Below are positions 7,419 to 7,733 of a stretch of DNA of 7,733 bases, one piece after another. A program made the position numbers and the translations under genes. Within the stretch, counting starts at the first letter, position 1; the number at the start of each line of letters is the position of its first letter. Location: assembly GCA_020629355.1 (NCBI GenBank), contig JAHDDM010000049.1, positions 1-7,733 of the forward strand, in the 5' to 3' direction. Origin of the DNA: Rhodospirillaceae bacterium. GTDB taxonomy: Bacteria; Pseudomonadota; Alphaproteobacteria; JABSOH01. The notes beneath the pieces were generated by a model. The model made no database searches and was not told the origin of the DNA. It saw only the letters and a list, made by a program, of their open reading frames with translations.

Positions 7419-7733
7419 ATGCTGTACAGTCGAAAAATCGTCGCACTCTGGTGATTATCGCGGCATTGGTTGTCGGGATGGTCGGTGTCAGTTACCTCAG
7501 CGTGCCTCTGTATCAGCTCTTCTGCCAAGTCACTGGCTGGGGCGGCACACCAGGGCGATACACTGTTGCAGAAAATGCCGAAATTCCACAAACACCTGCT
7601 GGAGCTGAACGTGTCTTCACGGTGCGTTTTGATGCCAACATCAATCCACAGGTGCCTTGGGAATTCACCCCTGTTTTAGGCAGTATCGAGGCAGAGGTTG
7701 GCCAGCAATATCTCGCCTATTATCGGGCGACAA
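7415..7733 (+). CDS. ctaG: Cytochrome c oxidase assembly protein CtaG/Cox11, N-terminal part (cut by window edge)
   Basis: A membrane-anchored copper chaperone that delivers copper to the CuB site of subunit I. The first 106 codons are visible. A short cytoplasmic start (MNAVQSKNRR) leads to one membrane span (about 11-30), and then the family hallmark LFCQVTGWGGTPG (35-47) with its conserved Cys37 just outside the membrane. The beginning of the Cox11 beta domain follows: VFTVRFDANINPQVPWEFTP and, near the edge, YLAYYRAT. The copper-binding CFCF-type motif lies further on and is not in the window. The ATG at 7415 overlaps the stop of the small upstream gene by four bases. No separate ribosome site is evident, so translational coupling is likely. 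Confidence 0.95.
   Translation, partial: MNAVQSKNRRTLVIIAALVVGMVGVSYLSVPLYQLFCQVTGWGGTPGRYTVAENAEIPQTPAGAERVFTVRFDANINPQVPWEFTPVLGSIEAEVGQQYLAYYRAT

Noticed and set aside
7313..7591. Antisense 92-codon frame across the ctaB-ctaG junction
   Set aside because: It opposes three overlapping sense genes. The CoxF-like and CtaG frames on the plus strand explain the region.

Overview
The window comes from a bacterium, most likely an alphaproteobacterium of moderate G+C. The main evidence is the gene order: tldD runs divergently from a cytochrome c oxidase cluster ctaC-ctaD-ctaB-(coxF-like)-ctaG, an arrangement common in that class. The taurine-type binding protein also resembles alphaproteobacterial TauA proteins. 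I cannot place the genus. All proteins read cleanly in the standard code with no frameshifts.

Left half (1-3595, minus strand, read right to left): tldD, then a tauABC-like importer. tldD encodes a TldD metallopeptidase subunit with an intact HExxxH motif. It is followed after 72 bases by a secreted substrate-binding protein (tauA), after 65 bases by an ATPase (tauB, apparent TTG start), and then by the first 68 codons of a membrane protein, presumably the permease (tauC), whose ATG overlaps the tauB stop. A strong intercistronic stem-loop lies between tauA and tauB. It pairs fully only in the minus-strand RNA.

Middle (3596-3765): a 170-base divergent control region. It holds a near-consensus sigma-70 promoter facing ctaC (TTGGCA, 17 bases, TAATAT), a tandem 7-base repeat just upstream of it, and a 15-base dyad in the tldD leader. 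Any tldD promoter is weak by consensus.

Right half (3766-7733, plus strand): subunit II (ctaC) and subunit I (ctaD) of an aa3-type haem-copper oxidase, haem O synthase (ctaB), a 43-residue single-span protein resembling CoxF, and the 5' part of the copper chaperone gene ctaG (Cox11). The last three genes are chained by ATGA start/stop overlaps, which suggests translational coupling. Together they supply the two catalytic subunits, the first step of haem A synthesis and delivery of CuB. Subunit III and the rest of the cluster would lie past the right edge.

This is largely housekeeping DNA. I found no sign of a new defence, mobile or biosynthetic system. The points worth a second look are regulatory: the hairpin, the dyads and the divergent promoter region. 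The placement of a taurine-type importer behind tldD, and some unusual residues around the CuA site, also merit a look. There is no gene-free stretch longer than 170 bases.
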